A DNA stretch of 58,669 nt. It comes from Prasinococcaceae sp. CCMP 1430. Taxonomy: Eukaryota > Prasinodermophyta > Palmophyllophyceae > Prasinococcales > Prasinococcaceae. Shown one piece after another: positions 28,900 to 38,282 of this stretch (positions are counted from its first letter, which is position 1; every line of letters starts with the position of its first letter). The translations under genes and the position numbers were made by a program. The stretch spans positions 1-58,669 of the forward strand of contig RQSC01000012.1 of NCBI GenBank assembly GCA_013416795.1, read 5' to 3'. The notes beneath the pieces were generated by a model. That model was not told the DNA's origin, did not search any database, and was given only the letters and a program-made list of their open reading frames with translations.

Positions 28900-30074
28900 G
28901 TCGCGCTCACACGGCACGCGCGGCGCTCAGCGACACGCCTGTGGCGCACTGCCCGCCCCTCCCCCCTCCCTCCGCCCCACGCACCCTCCGCCACGCCCCT
29001 TGTCCCACCGCGCCGCGTCCCCCTGCTTCCGCCCGCCCCCCTTGCGCCCGCCCGTCGACGGCCGCAACGTTCGAACGGTCGCATGCTCGCCTCTGCGCGG
29101 CTGCGCCCCCACCACGCCCCCGCCCGGCTGGCCAGCTCCAGCCAGTTCCCCCAGCCCGCAGGCCAGCCAGCGCGCCGCGGATCTGCGCGCGCGCGCGCTC
29201 GCCGGGGCCGCGCGCATTCGACATTCGCGACCCCACAAAAACACCCGCGAAGCGTCACCGTCGCGCGCCCGGCAAGCAGCGTCGGTCGACTGGCTGGCTG
29301 GTGGGCGCGCTACGAACGAACCGGCAGCGCGACGCATGGATGGTGGATGGATGGCGAGCCCGGAAGTAGATCGTTGGAAGAGCGCTGATTCCGGCACATC
29401 GCGGGGCGGGATGGAGCTGACGTGATGCGGCCGTACATCCGCCCGGCGAGGGACGCTCCTCTTCGCTCCGGCCGGGCGGCGAGGGGCGTGCGGTCGCGCT
29501 CGCGCTCGGTCGGTCGGGGAACGACCGCATGCGATTTGATCTCGTTTTCGCCGACGCTCCCGCCCCCGCGCGCTCGTTTGTTTGTGCAATGCATTCAGAG
29601 GCGCCCTGCATTCGGAGGCGCTGCCGCGCACTCCTGTCGCACCGGCCGGTCGCACCGGTGCGGCCGATGGGGACTGCGTAGAACTTGCGTGCACCGCTGC
29701 GGATTGGACGCACCTGACTGATGACTAAAGCAGCGCGTGCTGCGGCCGGCTGGATGTGCAGGTTCCCGGGAGCGCGACGGCCAGACTGCGCGCCCGCCGC
29801 GAGGCCCGTGCGCACCATGGCGCCGCCGGCGGGTGTGGAGCTCCCCATGCTACCGGGATTCTCCCCGCAGGACCCGACGGTCCGTGCGCGCCTGGCTCGC
29901 CAGCCCGCCGCTGCGCCGGGCTCCGCCCTGCTGCTGTGGCGGGCAGTGCGCACCGCACGCCGCCGCGCCTGTTGCGTTCGCACACGCTCGCTCGCTCGTT
30001 CGGCCGCGTCCGCTTTCGGGCGATGCCCGAAAAGGCAGGAGCTCGCGTTTGGCACGCGCGCGCGGGGGGGGGGG

Positions 30075-30112
<38 letters not shown>

Positions 30113-30418
30113 TGCGTGCGCGCACGCTGCGCCCTCCGCGAGCAATTCAGCTGGTGGGAAGGGCTGATAGGTTCCGATGGTATTGACGTGGGCGGTGGGG
30201 AGAGCCCCGCCCGCCGGAGCGTGGCATGTGAGCCTCGCGCTCTCCCACTGTGCGCGCGCCCGCGCGGGTCTCTCATGTTCATTTTCCTCACTTTGTTCCC
30301 CTCGCAATGCAAGCGACTGACGGTTTTGCGTATGGCGCGACTCCCGGCACGCCGCGGCACCCCGCTACCGCTGCTGCCGGTTGCTTGCTTGCACTCCCTC
30401 GCATCTCGCACCAACCGG
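28900..30418. other. Long intergenic region with poly-G tract
   Basis: About 1.5 kb between the divergent SSNA1 and EFHC genes. The left part is C-rich on the plus strand (cccctccccccctccctccgcccc). There is no protein-like frame: open frames on both strands are Arg/Pro/Ala-rich and conflicting. A poly-G tract lies at 30064-30111. Nearer the EFHC start, 30265-30310 is T-richer (ctcatgttcattttcctcactttgttcccc) and may be the core promoter. Confidence 0.5.
30064..30111 (+). repeat. Poly-G tract (48 bp, one interruption)
   Basis: A near-pure G homopolymer broken by a single A at 30077. On the plus strand it could fold into G-quadruplexes. Its true length is uncertain because such runs are error-prone in any sequencing. 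Confidence 0.9.
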
Positions 30419-32674
30419 ATGGCCCGCTTCGGGACCGCGCGTGCCATGGCTCTGCAGGCGACGCCCAAGAAGAAGACGCAGTCGCTCAAGTTCGTGGTGC
30501 GTGCGCGTTGGTGTTCGCTGCGCGACGCTTGAGCGAGTACGCGCGACAGGGAGCCGGCGCCAAGGCACCCCTGTGGCGTTGCGCCGTTGTACTCATGTGA
30601 TCGCAGGGACTTGCGCTTGGCATCTTTGCGCGCGTAGCAGCCGCCGCTGGAGCAAGCGCGCGATGGCATGCTAGAGAGCATGGCATCGGCGCAACATGCG
30701 GGGTGCGCCGTCGCGTTCCGCTTTGGTGTCATCAATCCACAGCAGCCGCCCGCGGCGCGGCGCGCCCCGACAGTGGGCTCTTTCACGTCGGTTTTCAGTG
30801 GCTCACGAATCTCACACCATCCAACACGGCCGCTTCCGCTCCCACGCCCCCCCCCCACACACACCCACACCATCACAACCTTTCCGCACACGCCCCTACA
30901 GAATGGCTATGCTATCGCGGCTGATGTGCCGGGCACCCAGTCGGTGCAGAGCCCGATGGCAGCGACGATGAGGGTGCCACCGGCAGCGAGCACTGCAATG
31001 TCTGGCCCGACGGCGGAGGCGCGCCCCGCGTGGGTGGCGTACGACCGCAAGGTGCTGCGCTTCTACGGCTACTTCAAGGAGACTGTCACCGAGTCCTCCC
31101 AAGAGAACTTCCGCGTGCGCCGCTGCGTGATCTACTACTACCTCGAGGACGGGAGCATCCACGTGGAAGAGCCCAAGCAGGCAAATTCGGGCATCCCGCA
31201 GGGCGTCTTCTTGAAGCGCCATCGCATCCCCAAGAGCGACGGCAGCTACGTGGGCCTGAGCGACCTCGTAGTCGGCCAGGTAGCCAAGTTCTACGGTCGC
31301 TCGTTCTGCATTCTCTCGTGCGACCCCTTCACGCGCTCGTTCCTCACAGAGCAGGGCATCGAGGTGGCCCCCGATCAGGACCTGTCGAAGGAGGGCGAGC
31401 CTATCGAGGAGTACCGCGCGGCGCACATGAAGAAGGGCACTGGCGGCCCACCCAAGCCGCGCCACGACAGCCTCACGCGCTTCATCGAGGCCAATCTTGG
31501 CCGCGCATCCAACTCGTTGAACGACGACAAGCTTGCGCAATTTGTGGAGAACGACGGCAAAGTGCTGCGCTTCTTCTGCGTGTGGGATGATCGCGACTCA
31601 TACGCTGGCGACCGTCTCAAGTACATCCTCCACTACTTCCTGGCGGATGACACCGTCGAGATCCTCGAAAAGCACGGGGCCAACACCGGGCGCACGCCCT
31701 TCCCGGTCTTCCTCAAGCGCGACAAGCTGCCACTCGGTCAGGCGCCCGCGTCGACCCTTGGCTCGACTGGCCCTCCTGTGGGCAGCGTGCGCGCGGAGCA
31801 CCTACGCGTGGGTTCGACGCTCAGCGTCTTCGGTCGCAACTTTTTCATCTACGCGTGCGACGAATTCACGCGCAACTACTACATGGAGACCATGGGCCTG
31901 GACGCCGCCGCGCTGGCGCCCATTGACGTCACGGAGGAGGTCAAGCCGCTGGCCACGAACGAGCTGCCGCCCCACAACGGCTTCGGCTCGCTCGAGGACT
32001 CGAGGCAGAACTGCATCATGCTCATTGCAAAGCCGCCCAAGAAAAACTTCCACAAGATTATGGACAACGAGAAGAAGCTCATGCGCTTCATCGCCCGCAT
32101 GTCGGAGGACCCCGTGCTGGCGCCGGGCTACAAGCTCGCCGCAGCCGACGTGGACCGCCGCTTCATCCTACAGTACTTCCTCGCTGACGACACCATCTCC
32201 ATCTTTGAGCCACCATCGCGCAACTCGGGCGTCATCGGCGGCAAGTTCCTCGAGCGCACCAAGGTCACCGCGCCCAACAGCACGCAGGCGTACCCGCAGA
32301 ACGCGCTCTTCGTGGGGGCGCGCCTCAGGGTGCACAACCGCTGCTTCGACCTGGTGGAGGCTGATGAGTACACGCTCTCCTACATGGAGCAGAACTCCGA
32401 CCTCTTCACCATGAGCGACGCCGCGAAGGTGAGGGCCAAGGCCGGTGAGGCCCTTGCGGGCGCGGACGAGAAACTGCGGAGCGCGTTCATCGAGTTCGAC
32501 ACCGACGGCAGCGGCAGCCTGTCGGCCTCGGAGATCGAGGTGGGTGTCACCAAGACCGGTGCTGATCTCACCAGGCAGGAGATCACCACGCTCGTGCGCT
32601 CTTTCGACAAGGGTGACGGGAAGGTGAGCATTGCCGAGTTCTTCCAGGCCTTCGGAAAATCGTACAAGGAGTAG
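30419..32674 (+). CDS. EFHC1: EFHC1/Rib72-type axonemal protein (three DM10 domains plus EF hands)
   Basis: Two exons, 30419-30496 and 30902-32674; the 405-bp intron (gtgcgt..acag) is phase 0. Together they encode 616 residues, close to EFHC1 (640). The intron joins KTQSLKFV to NGYAI, a motif shared with EFHC1/2. DM10 domain 1 spans ~75-180 (KVLRFYGYFKETV .. YGRSFCILSCDPFTRSF), domain 2 ~245-360 (KVLRFFCVWDDRDSYAG .. FFIYACDEFTRNYY) and domain 3 ~415-525 (KKLMRFIARMSED .. DLVEADEYTLSYME). A canonical EF loop (FDTDGSGSLSASE, ~555) and a shorter second one (FDKGDGKVSIAEF) end the protein. These proteins lie inside the doublet microtubules of cilia. A second in-frame ATG at 30446 is an alternative start. 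Confidence 0.93.
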
Positions 32675-33019
32675 GCGGACACAAAGCTTTGTATGCCCAG
32701 CGCCAAGGATGCGACGCAGCGAGGGGCGGCGACGCGCCCCTTTTTTCAAAGCCCTGTGACCCCCCTCGCCCCCTCCGTCGACCCAACGCTACTCCATCCC
32801 ATGGCGTATCTCGCAGCTCACAGCGCTGCACCTATATACAGTACTATCCCGTAAAAAGGCTTGAAATTGGAATCACCTCGAGCCCGCCAGCCAAGAAGTG
32901 GACACGCGAAGCACACTTCCACGCCCGCTGCAGCCAACTTACAAAGAAAGATGTGGGGGGGAGCGAGCTGCGTGTGAGCTCAAGCACGCCGTCGTGTACT
33001 TCTGCGTGGCCATGCGTCA
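32675..33019. terminator. 3' intergenic region, EFHC / Naa35
   Basis: A 345-bp convergent interval. It contains TTTGTATG 10-20 bp after the EFHC stop, a pyrimidine-rich stretch, and an AT-rich patch ctatatacagtactatcccgtaaaaagg at 32831-32858. For the minus gene, AAGTACAC lies close to its stop. No coding signal is seen. Confidence 0.35.
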
Positions 33020-35338
33020 TCACTCGCCGACAATCGGGCTCGCAGGCCCCTGCGTGCGACTGAGCTTGGCGATGGCGTAGTGCCCGCCGAGGTACTCGAA
33101 GCACACTTTCAGATCGGTCGCGTTCGCATCACCTTCCTTCTTCAGCACTTCGACGGTGGTCTTGTTGGTCATCGCCGCGCGCATGAGAGCCTTGCATTCG
33201 GCGTCGAGCTCAACCACGCCCTGTGTCATGTGCTGGTGCTTCCTGTAGTGCTGCAGGCACATCACCGTGCTCTGGAAGCACTCCCCCGCGTACGTCAGCA
33301 GCTGCGTCTGGTCAAAGCTCGATGCGTCCGTCGATTTCAGGTACGATTCGTACTGCAGCGGTGGCGGCAGGGTCACACGGTGCAGCACGACGTAGCGCTG
33401 CTCGAAGCGTTCCCGTCCGCCGTTCATCTTCGTGTCCCACTCGCGCGTGTGACCGCCCACCTCGAGCGCCGCCAGCAGGCGCACGATCCCCCGAAAGCAC
33501 CAGCGCCGCGCCTCAGACAGGATCGCCAGGCTCTGCAGTGAGGCAAGCTTGCGCCGCATGGCCTGCGACGCCTTGCTTTCCGTGGACTTGCTACCGGCCG
33601 CGCCCCCCGCGCCACCGGCCTTGTCCTTCTTTGCCTGCTTCTTCTTGTCTTTCTTGCCCGCCTTGCTGCCGCTGCCACTGGCAGCCTTCGCGTCCGCCCC
33701 GCCACCCTTGCTGCCCTCGCCGGCACCGCCGCCCTTGCCCTTCTCCGCCTTCTCTGCCGCGTCCTTCTTTTCTGCCTCAAGCGCCTTGAAGCCACTGGTG
33801 ATGAGCTGCGTGTAGCCCTCGCCCATCATGCCCAAGAGGTAATCACAGTACCAGTAGAACATAGAGAGCTCCGCCTCGTGGTAGAGCTTGAGCTCGCAGC
33901 CGAGCAAGAGGTGCTGCAGCTGCAGGCTGGTCGACAACAGCGTGGTGTACGTGCGGCACATGGCCCCCGCCCATGGCGTCTCGCGCCAACTGCTGGACTG
34001 CGCCTCAAGGGCCTTCGCGATGGCAGGGTAGTCCACTACTGCCGCATCCTGCGCCATGACCTCGCAGTCCTCCAGACAGTGCAGCAGGCGCCGGCGGTGG
34101 CGCCCGCGATTGCAGAGCTTAACGCGTGCGACGTTCGTGACGGCAGTCACGCCCGAGCGCAGGAACGTGAGCAGGCTGTCGACGTCGGTGGGCACAGGCG
34201 TGGGGCTAAGCCATACATCCGAGGCGACCATCGCGAGCGGCGAGCACACGCCCATAACGAGCTTGGAGGGCCCCGTCTCGAGGCGCTTCGCCAGAGCGCC
34301 GCGCGACAGGCAGCTCTTGAGCGAGGGCGCAACGCGGCCGAGCATCTCGAGCAGGCCGAGCGCGCCGCTCGAGCTGTCCCAGTCGAGGCGGGCAACGCTC
34401 TGCAGCTGCTCAAGCACGCCGCGGAGGTACACCAACGCCTCGCTTCCGCGTGCGATGGTGATCTTGCGCGGCGGCGCGGGCGCGAGCAGACGCCGGGTGA
34501 CCGACTCATCGAAGCCGTGCTGCGCGCTGGGCTCAGTCGGCTCGCAGCCATCCTGTGCGTAGGCGTCACGCAGCTCGTCGAGCGCCGCCAGTGCGAGCGT
34601 GAGCGCCTTAACACCATCTGCAGGGACGGGCCCCTCCGCCTCGATCACCCAAAGCAGCGAGTTGAGATGCAGCCGGCGCATGCGCAGCCGCTTCAGCACC
34701 GCTCGGCGCTCCGCGGGCTTCCACGCCGCTGGGGCGTGCGCCGGCGCCGCCTCGTCTGCGGGAGCGTCTCCCAGCGCCTCGATGCTCTCCTCCGTCTTGG
34801 CCAGCGCGAGGCTTGCCGCGTGGCCCTCACCCACCGTCGGTGAGTCGCCGGGCAGACCGAAGGTGTACGTGACGAAGTCCTCCTCCTCGTGCACGGAGCT
34901 CGTCTCGAGCAGCGTCTTGGCAGCGCAGACAGCATGCCACGTGGCCGTGCAGTACGCGCCGAGCACAGGATTGCCCGCCGTGGTCCGTTCAAGGTCATGA
35001 ACGTACAGACACGTCAGTACCGTCTGCGCCAGCGAGTAGCCAGTGTACCATCCCGCCTCGAGCGCGAGCACCTCGTCGAGCACAGCCAGCGTGCTGGCCG
35101 CGCCGAGCTCCAGCGGGGCGCGCCCAGCCGCAACTGCCTCCGCGACGGAACCTGCGGGCTCCTCCGCGCCCTCGTCATCCGGACGCTTCATGCCTGCGTC
35201 CAGCCGCGGGTCCATCACCTCCAGCGCCGCCATCGAGTCGAAGAGGCTGAAGCCCTCCACATGGAGCAGCTCACCGAGGTGCATCTGCGCTCGCGCGGCC
35301 GCGAGCGCGCCGCGCGCGTCTGCGTACGCGCGCGCCAT
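33020..35338 (-). CDS. NAA35: NatC auxiliary subunit Naa35 / Mak10
   Basis: A 772-residue single-exon frame with the start chosen at 35338 (MARAYADARGALA). The family signature is near the start: MHLGELLHVEGFSLFDSM, then LEVMDPRLDAGMKRP. It is followed by APLELGAASTLAVLDEVLAL and EAGWYTGYSLAQTVLTCLYV, as in Mak10. Naa35 anchors the NatC N-terminal acetyltransferase to the ribosome. Residues ~516-595 are a Lys/Gly/Ala-rich low-complexity insertion (for example GSGSKAGKKDKKKQAKKDK) between conserved helices. The C-terminal part (LQHYRKHQHMTQGVVELDAE) matches the family again. Its first 68 bp overlap a small upstream ORF on the same strand. Confidence 0.92.
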   Translation of the reverse strand: MARAYADARGALAAARAQMHLGELLHVEGFSLFDSMAALEVMDPRLDAGMKRPDDEGAEEPAGSVAEAVAAGRAPLELGAASTLAVLDEVLALEAGWYTGYSLAQTVLTCLYVHDLERTTAGNPVLGAYCTATWHAVCAAKTLLETSSVHEEEDFVTYTFGLPGDSPTVGEGHAASLALAKTEESIEALGDAPADEAAPAHAPAAWKPAERRAVLKRLRMRRLHLNSLLWVIEAEGPVPADGVKALTLALAALDELRDAYAQDGCEPTEPSAQHGFDESVTRRLLAPAPPRKITIARGSEALVYLRGVLEQLQSVARLDWDSSSGALGLLEMLGRVAPSLKSCLSRGALAKRLETGPSKLVMGVCSPLAMVASDVWLSPTPVPTDVDSLLTFLRSGVTAVTNVARVKLCNRGRHRRRLLHCLEDCEVMAQDAAVVDYPAIAKALEAQSSSWRETPWAGAMCRTYTTLLSTSLQLQHLLLGCELKLYHEAELSMFYWYCDYLLGMMGEGYTQLITSGFKALEAEKKDAAEKAEKGKGGGAGEGSKGGGADAKAASGSGSKAGKKDKKKQAKKDKAGGAGGAAGSKSTESKASQAMRRKLASLQSLAILSEARRWCFRGIVRLLAALEVGGHTREWDTKMNGGRERFEQRYVVLHRVTLPPPLQYESYLKSTDASSFDQTQLLTYAGECFQSTVMCLQHYRKHQHMTQGVVELDAECKALMRAAMTNKTTVEVLKKEGDANATDLKVCFEYLGGHYAIAKLSRTQGPASPIVGE

Positions 35339-35606
35339 CCCCGCCGGCGCCCGCCACCACCACGCGCAGGTTATCTACCGCCCGCGGGTCCTGCTCCCAC
35401 GCACACCAGCTGCCGGCGTCGCCTGTCGCCATGCCTGCGCCCGCAGCGCCGCCCGCGCAGCCCGCCACGAACGGCGACTCGTCGAGCCGCACACGCGTGA
35501 GCTTGGACACGTCGCACTGCGACGGCAGCTGTACCAGCACCAGCTCCTCGTCCTCGCCGAGCGGCTCAATCTCAGGCGCCTCCCATGGGTGTGTGGCCTC
35601 CTCCAT
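35271..35606 (-). CDS. Small acidic protein, possibly RPA34/PAF49-like; overlaps the Naa35 start
   Basis: A 111-residue frame from ATG at 35606 (MEEATHPWEAPEIEPLGEDE) to a stop at 35271. Residues ~20-85 look like real protein: DEELVLVQLPSQCDVSKLTR, VRLDESPFVAG, GSWCAWEQDPRAVDNLRVVV. The pattern faintly recalls the N-terminus of RNA polymerase I subunit RPA34/PAF49, but this is a weak resemblance. The last ~25 residues are Arg-rich and overlap the Naa35 start in another frame, so the true 3' end may be spliced or the ORF may be a 5' exon of something else. The candidate tRNA-binding gene begins on the other strand just upstream. Confidence 0.4.
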   Translation of the reverse strand: MEEATHPWEAPEIEPLGEDEELVLVQLPSQCDVSKLTRVRLDESPFVAGCAGGAAGAGMATGDAGSWCAWEQDPRAVDNLRVVVAGAGGDGARVRRRARRARGRASADAPR

Positions 35607-35625
35607 CGTCACACCGGCGCGCGCG

Positions 35626-35655
35626 GGAGGGAGGGAGGGAGGGAGGGAGGGGGAC
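35626..35655 (+). repeat. (GGGA)n microsatellite
   Basis: About seven tandem GGGA units ending in a G run, between the divergent minus-strand small ORF and the plus-strand tRNA-binding gene. Confidence 0.9.
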
Positions 35656-35717
35656 AAAAGAGCCGGCGCCCTCGAGCACTCGCGCTTGACGCGGGCCTCC
35701 TTCCCCCTTCCCTGCCN

Positions 35718-36484
35718 CGGCGGCGCACGGCGCGCAGGCGCGCTGCGCGCGCGCTGCGCGCCCGCGGAAGCGGCCGCGGAGACCAAGGAGGAGAAGCCGG
35801 CGCCGCCGCCGCTCTCGGTCGAGGACTCCGTCGGCAAGCTCGACATCCGCGTCGGCACCATCACCGCAGTGGAGAAGCACCCGGATGCGGACAGGTGCGC
35901 TCTACCCGCCCTGCCCTCTCGCGCGCCCTGGCCTACAGCGCTGCTGCGCACGAGCCTCCGGAAACCCTATGGCGCCCCTCTCTGCTGCCTGTTCCCACCT
36001 TCCCGCGCTGCTGCTGACCCCTACCTTGCCGCTCCTGTTCAGCCTGTACGTGGAGACCGTCGACATGGGCGAGGAGGAGCCGCGAACCATTGTGAGTGGT
36101 CTCGTTAAGTACGTGAGCGAGGACCAACTGCTCAACCGCAACGTGCTGGTGCTCGCCAACCTGAAGCCGCGCAACATGCGCGGCATCAAGAGCTTCGGCA
36201 TGCTCCTGTGCGCGTCCAACGAGGAGCACACGGAGGTCGAGCCTCTCACGCCGCCCGAGGGCGCCGTGCCTGGGGAGCGGCTGCGGTTCTGTGGCGGCGA
36301 AGACGGCGAGACTCCCGAGCCCGAGCCTGCGACGGGCAACGCCCTGCAGAAGAAGAAGATCTGGGAGCGCTCGCAGCCTGACTTCGCCACCGACGCAGAC
36401 GGTGCGCCTTCGTTCCGTGGCATCCCCTTCGTGACGTCTGCGGGGCCAGTGACGCCAACTATCCCCAACGGCACCATCTCATGA
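35718..36484 (+). CDS. tRNA-binding (Arc1/EMAP-II C-terminal type) protein, 5' end missing
   Basis: Visible exons are ~35718-35894 and 36043-36484; the 148-bp intron (gtgcgc..ttcag) is phase 2 and restores HPDADSLYVETVDMGEE. The OB-fold tRNA-binding domain is complete: VGKLDIRVGTITAVEKHPDA, TIVSGLVKYVSEDQLLNRNV, NLKPRNMRGIKSFGMLLCAS, VEPLTPPEGAVPGERL, KKKIWERSQPDFATD. The C-terminal EMAP-II-like extension ends in PTIPNGTIS. Such domains bind tRNA in trans for multi-synthetase complexes (Arc1p, AIMP1). No in-frame ATG lies between the visible domain and the N at 35717; the next one, at 35431, sits opposite the small minus ORF. The start is probably in sequence lost at the N or in an unseen exon. 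Confidence 0.85.
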
Positions 36485-36681
36485 GCCTGCGTCGTCGAAG
36501 CGCGCTCGCCAGTCGGTGGGAGCACACGCTTGCGCGTGTGTGTGCGCTAGCCTGACAGCCAATTTTAATAGAGGGACCTTACCTTGCCTGTAGGTGGCGT
36601 GCCACGGCGCGCGCGTCCCCTTATGACACACCACACTCACATGTTACAATACTTGTACGCGCGCGGCCCACGCGCAGGCGC
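36485..36681. terminator. Shared 3' region, tRNA-binding gene / DUF2358 gene
   Basis: A 197-bp convergent interval. The part near 36635-36660 reads acactcacatgttacaatacttgtacg: TTGTAC for the plus strand, and GTACAAG followed by TTGTAACATG for the minus strand. A small AT-rich patch (ccaattttaatag) lies at about 36560. Confidence 0.4.
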
Positions 36682-37416
36682 TCAGCCCGGCCGTCGGTAA
36701 GGAGTGACGAGCTGCAGCAATGCCCGAGCGGGAGGCGTGTGCCAGACCTCGTCATAGCTGAAAATGCGGCCACCTCGCTCTTGCTCACGGAACGAGAAGA
36801 CAGTTGTGCCCTCCAGGTCGAGCCGCGCACCCCAGACAAAATCACCTACCATGCGCCAGCGTGCGGTCACAGTGCGCGTGTCTTCATCGAGCTTCGCGCT
36901 GAGCAACGCGCATTCTCGCGTGTCACGCCGGACGAGGCGCTCGACCCACGGCGTGAGGCCCTCCATGTTCTTCTCGAACGTTTGCAGACCGACGAACGAG
37001 AGCGTGGGATCGGTGAATCTGCACGCTTCATCGAAGACGTCCCTGCTGATGGCACCCGTCCAAAGATAGCTTTCATTGGTTTCGTGCAAGCACGTGCAGT
37101 ATTTGTACAGTATGCGTCAGCCAAGGCCAGAGCCAGCGTTGGAAGAGCGCCGGAGCTACGTGCGGAGCAGGGACGCTCACCTGTTGTCGACGAAGTCAGC
37201 ACGCACCCCCTCCAGCACCTGCTGTGGGCTGATGGGCTCGCGTGTATCTTCTTCTGAGAGGCGCTGCGCCTCGCGCTCGGCAGCGCGCGCGTCGACACCG
37301 GCTACCGCGTTTGCCACCGCCGTGAGCCCCGCGACGAGCGCCTTCACGGGCGCCGCCGCGCTGCCGCCGCGCCGCCCGNGCGCCGACGCCTTGCTCCGGA
37401 CGACTCTCGAGGTCAT
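36682..37416 (-). CDS. DUF2358 / SnoaL-like protein, probably organelle-targeted
   Basis: Two exons on the minus strand: 37181-37416 and 36682-37069; the 111-bp intron (gtgagc..gaaag) is phase 2. Together they encode 207 residues. The fold signature crosses the splice site: VLEGVRADFVDN joined to SYLWTGAISRDVFDEACRF, then TDPTLSFVGLQTFEKNMEGL and a C-terminal beta-rich part (RTVTARWRMVGDFVW, TVFSFREQERGGRIFSYDEV). This matches the DUF2358 branch of the NTF2/SnoaL-like superfamily, common in plastids, with no established activity. The N-terminus (MTSRVVRSKASA) is Ser/Arg/Ala-rich like a targeting peptide and contains an unresolved base (N at 37379). Confidence 0.8.
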
Positions 37417-37462
37417 GATTGCAGCGAATCAGTCCAGCGCCCCGCCGAGTGCGTTGTGGAGC

Positions 37463-38221
37463 ATGTTCACGTTCCAACGATCACTGGCATGCACCGATAG
37501 CACCGATGTGCGAGGACAGGCGGGCGTCGGCGCTCTAGTGCCTGGTGCTGCGCCGGACGCCTCGATCGGCTGCGAGCGCCGCGTGCGCGTCCTCGCGGCT
37601 GGGGCGCGGCGGACGGGGCTGCCCGCGCCACGTGCGGGGGCTGGCGGCGACAGCAAGACCGCCGACGGCAGCGCCATGGCGTCCAACGCCGAGCGCACGC
37701 AGGACATGTACGAGGAGTACGGCTTTGCGGCCGCTGGGGTGAAGGAGGTCGACGCTGCCACGCTCGACCTGTGGATGAAAGACGCGCCCGCCGGCTCACT
37801 CGCAGTCGTCGATGTGCGCCTGCCGGCTGAGCGCGAGGTGAGCATGATCCCCGGCGCGGTAGCCAAGGAGGAGTTCGAGAGCGGCGCAGCGGGTGCTGAG
37901 GCTACCAAGGTGGTTGCCTACTGCACCATCGGCAAGCGTTCTGGCGACTACGTCAAAAGCCTCGCAAAGTCGCGGCCCGAGCTCGAGTGCTACAACCTCA
38001 AGGGCAGCGTGCTCGCGTGGACGCACGCAGGGCTACCCCTCGTCACCGGCGACGGCAGCGACGCACCCACGCGCAAGGTGCACTGCTTTGGGGACAAGTG
38101 GAACATCCCAGGCGCGGGCTACGAGGGCATTGTCTTTGAGAAGACGCCGTGGGGTAAGCTCATCAAGGACAAGGCCAGCGCCATGCTACCCAAGTGGATG
38201 CGCGGCGGGGGCGGCAAGTAA
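37463..38221 (+). CDS. Rhodanese-domain protein
   Basis: A single-exon frame of 252 residues from 37463 (MFTFQRSLACTD). An ATG at 37415 would overlap the start codon of the divergent gene, and one at 37676 (MASNAERTQD) would remove the leader. The rhodanese domain runs from EVDAATLDLWMKD: LAVVDVRLPAEREVSMIPGA, and the active-site loop VAYCTIGKRSGDYVKSL with the catalytic Cys. NLKGSVLAWTHAGLPLV closes the domain. The C-terminal ~60 residues (VHCFGDKWNIPGAGYEG) are family-specific. Active-site composition suggests sulfurtransferase or related activity; the substrate is unknown. The Arg/Ala-rich leader hints at plastid or mitochondrial import. Confidence 0.85.
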   Translation: MFTFQRSLACTDSTDVRGQAGVGALVPGAAPDASIGCERRVRVLAAGARRTGLPAPRAGAGGDSKTADGSAMASNAERTQDMYEEYGFAAAGVKEVDAATLDLWMKDAPAGSLAVVDVRLPAEREVSMIPGAVAKEEFESGAAGAEATKVVAYCTIGKRSGDYVKSLAKSRPELECYNLKGSVLAWTHAGLPLVTGDGSDAPTRKVHCFGDKWNIPGAGYEGIVFEKTPWGKLIKDKASAMLPKWMRGGGGK

Positions 38222-38282
38222 GTTGTCTGTCTTGCTATAATTACAAATGGCGCCAGAGGGTCTCGCAGTCCCGCTCGCTCGG
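38222..38282. terminator. Shared 3' region, rhodanese / DRC5
   Basis: A 61-bp convergent interval containing gctataattacaaatgg. On the minus strand it reads TGTAATTATAG downstream of the DRC5 stop. Likely polyadenylation region for both genes. Confidence 0.4.

Noticed and set aside
29255-30891. Open frames of 350-390 residues on the minus strand upstream of EFHC
   Set aside because: They run through the poly-G tract (as poly-Pro), the EFHC first exon and its intron, and show no conserved segments.
37415-37462. ATG at 37415 as the rhodanese start
   Set aside because: It would overlap the start codon of the divergent DUF2358 gene (catga) and adds a leader with no recognisable features; 37463 is more plausible.
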